Part shown: positions 60,934-64,000 of the stretch, piece after piece
How positions within the stretch are numbered: position 1 is the stretch's first letter
How the letters are laid out: the number at the start of each line of letters is the position of its first letter
Assembly: GCF_000182565.1 (NCBI RefSeq)
Contig: NW_015971538.1
Coordinates: 454,713 to 518,712, forward strand
Direction: 5' to 3'
DNA: 64,000 bases
From: Spizellomyces punctatus DAOM BR117
Taxonomy: Eukaryota; Chytridiomycota; Chytridiomycetes; Spizellomycetales; Spizellomycetaceae
Made by a program: the position numbers and the translations under genes
Notes under the pieces: model-generated
The model's database searches: none
Seen by the model: the letters and a program-made list of their open reading frames with translations, nothing else
Told to the model about the DNA's origin: nothing

Positions 60934-63900
60934 ATGCTTTCAGGAACATCACAGTCATCTTTACGCGCAGATGCAGTAGAGTTCACGCCGTCAAGTGCGA
61001 GCTTCCATCCCCAACCACTTCCTTACTATGTCCATGGTTTGACCGGCGCGCAGCAGGAGGCGCACCCTGCTTGCTATGCACCAGCTGCCGAACATGCATA
61101 CCTACTTTCCAATAACGTTCATTATAGAAACATGTTGCCAAGTTGGGAATGGTCATCGTACGGTTTACCTCAGCCACCCACCATGCCACAGCCTCCTATG
61201 GACCTGCCGGTACCGATGGAAGTTGATCTAAGCGACGCCGGAGCTTTCCCAAGACCTCATAGACCAAATATTGGACAGAGAGGCAGACCAGTAAGGCTTC
61301 TTACAAACTTTTACAGAATGTCGTCTCCTGATATAAAAATCTATCATTATGGTAAGTCCCAGATGCTCGGTGAATACGTCATCTGAGTTGCATTGAGATG
61401 AACAGCCTCACCGATAGGAATCTTATTTATGCAGATGTCGAAATCCACCCAGAAAATATTGTTGCAGTCAATCGCAAAGTTTTAGAAGCATGGCGACGAA
61501 TGCCTCGAGATCCTACGCAAAGTCATGTTGCTGCAGCCGCTGTCTATGATGGGCGGAGAAACCTATTTATGCCGACAGAGTATCCACTGGCCAACGAAAC
61601 AACATTCCGGGGAAAGACTCGACGTGAGGAGGTATTTTATGTCGAGCTTTCTGAAAGTGTGGTTGCTGAGGCTGTTGGAGCCCACCCAGTGAAACGGTAT
61701 GTTCTTCTCATTTCCTGGAATCCCACGCGCTCTTATTTACATTGGAACATCCCCAGTGGACCTCAGCGCTACAAACTTCGACTACGAAAGGTAGCAGAGA
61801 TAGACATGGAGCGCCTTCACAAGTTTCTGGACGGCCGTTCTCTAGAGTTGCCGCGAGAGACCATAATGGTTCTGGAAGTCATGCTGCGACATCGTCCAGC
61901 ACTGCTTTTGCAATCAGGTGGAACAGGAGGTGGTTTCTACACCAGCGACGGTGCAATGCGCATTCGGGGAGGACTGGCCATACACCCTGGATGGTATCAG
62001 AGCCTCAGGCCGACCTTTGGTCAATTGTTGTTAAATTTGGATATCTCCTCGACGGCCTTTTACCAGAACGGTTGGTTTCACCAGAGCCCTTCCGCGGTCC
62101 ATAGCAGAGCGCTAAAGTGAGCAGTTCACCTATAGGAGCACTTCTGGATATCGTAGCCCGCTTCTTTCAAAGAGAAACCATTCAGGAAGTCAGTATAGAG
62201 ACGTCGCGCGATCTTCAACGACTTACCCGCTTTCTGCAAGATGTCTCTATAGAAATTACGTACCGCACGACCGGTCGTCGCCGCTACAAAGTGAAAGGCC
62301 TCACTCCCACATCAGCAGTCGAAACTCACCTCACAATTGGCAAAAGTTCATCAATGCAATATATCAGCGTCGCCGAATATTTCAAGCAAAAATATGACAT
62401 TGAATTGGCCCATCCAAATTTACCCTGCGTTACCTCGGGGACGAAGAATGACATTGTAATTCCAATGGAGTTGTGTGTCGTGCGGCCGAATCAGCGACAT
62501 ACTGGGAGACTCAACGATAGACAGGCTTCAGAGATGGTGAAGATTACGGCGTTATTGCCCAAAAACAGACTAGGGAGGATTGAGCAAGGCAAACAGTATG
62601 TCTTTCTTATGAGAACGCAAGTGACCAGGAGTAAGAAAACTAAGACAACTCTCGTAGAGTAATGCACAGCGATGCAGCGCTCTTCGCAGCCTGGGGGGTA
62701 CAGCTCGAGCCGCAAATGGTTGAGATAGAAGGTCGAATTCTACCGCCCCCACAACTCTCATTTCAACCACTTCCTCAGCCGCTTCTTCCCGGCCAGCCAA
62801 ATCTCGCTTCACAAACATCAAATCTGATTGGGATTCCGGAGTTTGGGGCATGGAAGATGGAGCGTACTCGGAAATTTGCAGCTGGTGCTTCACTCAGATT
62901 CTGGTCCGTTGCGGTGTTTGGGGATGAAAAAGACGTTCCTATTGAAACTGTTCAGGCATTTGTTCTGATGCTCATTCACGCTATGGAGGATAAAGGAATG
63001 GAAGTGTATAACCACAGACCAGAGATTGTGTATGGGCCCGCAAGGAGTGAGGTTGCGGCCACATTGACGCTGGCGGAAGAGAAAGCACGGGAGAACCCTG
63101 AAGCTGGCGCCAGAGTCTTGGGTGGGTTATCTGGCCACGCAGAGGTGCAGCTGGTATTGTGCATCATTTCTCAGAAGCATACTGTAAGTCGGCTAGTGTT
63201 CCCTGGATATACGAATCTCACTCAATGCGTTCGTTTGCAATACGTAGGTCTACAATGACATCAAGCGTGTTGCTGAAACCCAAATGGGTCTCATGACACA
63301 GTGTTGCATGTCTCGTCAAGTGCTAAAGCTTGAAGCAGCATATGTTGGCAATCTAATCCTAAAACTTAATACCAAGCTGGGCGGTATTAACGTCTTTGTG
63401 GATCCTGTTAAACAATTGAGATGTTTGGGTGAGCGGACGAGTACCATGATCTTTGGTGCGGACGTGACACATCCACCACCTGGGACCATCGAAGGACGGA
63501 GTATTGCAGCCGTGGTGGGCAGTGTAGACAGCAGGTCAGTTCAGACAATTCGTGATGCTGCCTCTGGTTAGCTCTATAGCTGAATCTCGTCTGATTATTA
63601 AGGTTTTGTGAGTACCGGGCATCGATTCGCATCCAAAATGCCCGGCAAGAAATTATTACCGATTTGGCGTCGATGGCATCCGAGCTCCTCGACCTGTTTT
63701 ACCAACGTGCTAAAATCTATCCCAAGCGGATCATATTTTATCGTGATGGTGTTTCGGATGGTCAATTTACTGAAGTTGCTTTGCAAGAGATTGCAAACTT
63801 GAGGAAGGCGCTTGTGGACAAGGGTGTTCAAGACGCGCGAATTACATTCCTGGTGGTGAACAAGCGACATCATGTTAGAGTTTTCCCAGTGGAAGACGGA

Positions 63901-64000
63901 CTGGAGAGAGGAAGAGTGATGGATCGCAAGGGAAACGCTATGCCTGGGACGGTGGTTGATACTGGTGGGTGTTCTTCTCATTTGCACATGAACAAGGTCA
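60934..64000 (+). CDS. AGO: Argonaute, 3' end beyond the window
   Basis: Exons join(60934..61351, 61435..61696, 61757..62070, 62118..62595, 62658..63183, 63248..63534, 63603..63964) then continue outside. After a Pro-rich N-terminus (~120 residues) come the N domain (VRLLTNFYRM, DVEIHPEN), linker L1, a PAZ domain (RRYKVKGLTPTSAVETHLTI, SVAEYFKQKYDIELAHPNLP), then MID and PIWI (VYNDIKRVAETQMGLMTQCC, GADVTHPPPG, SVDSRFCEYRASIRIQ, IIFYRDGVSDGQF). The two catalytic aspartates of the slicer tetrad (in GADVTH and YRDGVSDG) are present; the final His lies past the edge. It binds small RNAs and silences complementary RNA, implying an RNAi pathway in this organism. The last visible exon ends at a GTGGGT donor. 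Confidence 0.95.

Overview
This is a gene-dense fungal nuclear window. Genes are split by many short introns, mostly 45-90 nt with GT-AG ends, and intergenic gaps are often only 20-200 bp. Fungal hallmarks include an ERG4-type sterol reductase, a Vtc1-type polyphosphate-polymerase subunit, a PEX8-like intraperoxisomal peroxin, a Whi3-type RRM protein and a CSC1/TMEM63 channel. Argonaute, prenylcysteine oxidase, a bacterial-type Fe-S serine dehydratase and a RanBP2-WWE-RING protein occur alongside them, which fits an early-diverging (chytrid-like) fungus better than a yeast. The taxonomic guess is an inference from gene content only. One 100-N assembly gap lies at 42387-42486.

Left part (1-12566): a truncated AMPK/MARK-like kinase, a PhyH-type dioxygenase and a small unknown ORF come first. 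An 8-kb region then resolves, by in-phase splicing, into one 2,554-residue polytopic membrane protein. It has a 7-TM-like N-terminus, a second membrane block, a PA-like domain, about eight repeated membrane modules and a long tail. A 451-bp element with 29-bp inverted ends (MITE-like) sits upstream of it.

Centre (12567-29900): pyroglutamyl peptidase, CSC1-type channel, mitochondrial-type Fe-S L-serine dehydratase, PRISE-like reductase, an F-box protein in head-to-head overlap with a NAPE-PLD-like lipase, a secreted Tyr-rich repeat protein, a RanBP2-WWE-RING protein and the CAAX protease STE24.

Right-centre (29957-48018): a PEX8-like peroxin ending in the PTS1 tripeptide AKL, divergent from a SEC1 gene with start codons 18 bp apart. 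The SEC1 protein carries a ~600-residue disordered extension with a ubiquitin-interacting motif. Next come a Whi3-like RNA-binding protein with a long gapped upstream region, prenylcysteine oxidase and a class I alpha-mannosidase.

Right part (48283-64000): ribosomal protein eS7 with a probable 5'UTR intron, a ubiquitin-specific protease, a histidine phosphatase, ERG4 (needing a 4-nt micro-exon), VTC1, mitochondrial ribosomal protein mL40, an anillin/Bud4-like AHD-PH protein and an Argonaute cut by the window end.

Functional themes are membrane and lipid metabolism (ERG4, NAPE-PLD, STE24 and prenylcysteine oxidase, the last two acting on the same prenylated-protein pathway), ubiquitin signalling (F-box, RING, USP, UIM), secretion (SEC1, mannosidase) and peroxisome/vacuole function. 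No operon-like co-regulation is implied. TCACGTG(A) palindromes recur in several gene-start regions. Exon models were derived by hand from splice signals and reading-frame phase; most sum to a whole number of codons.
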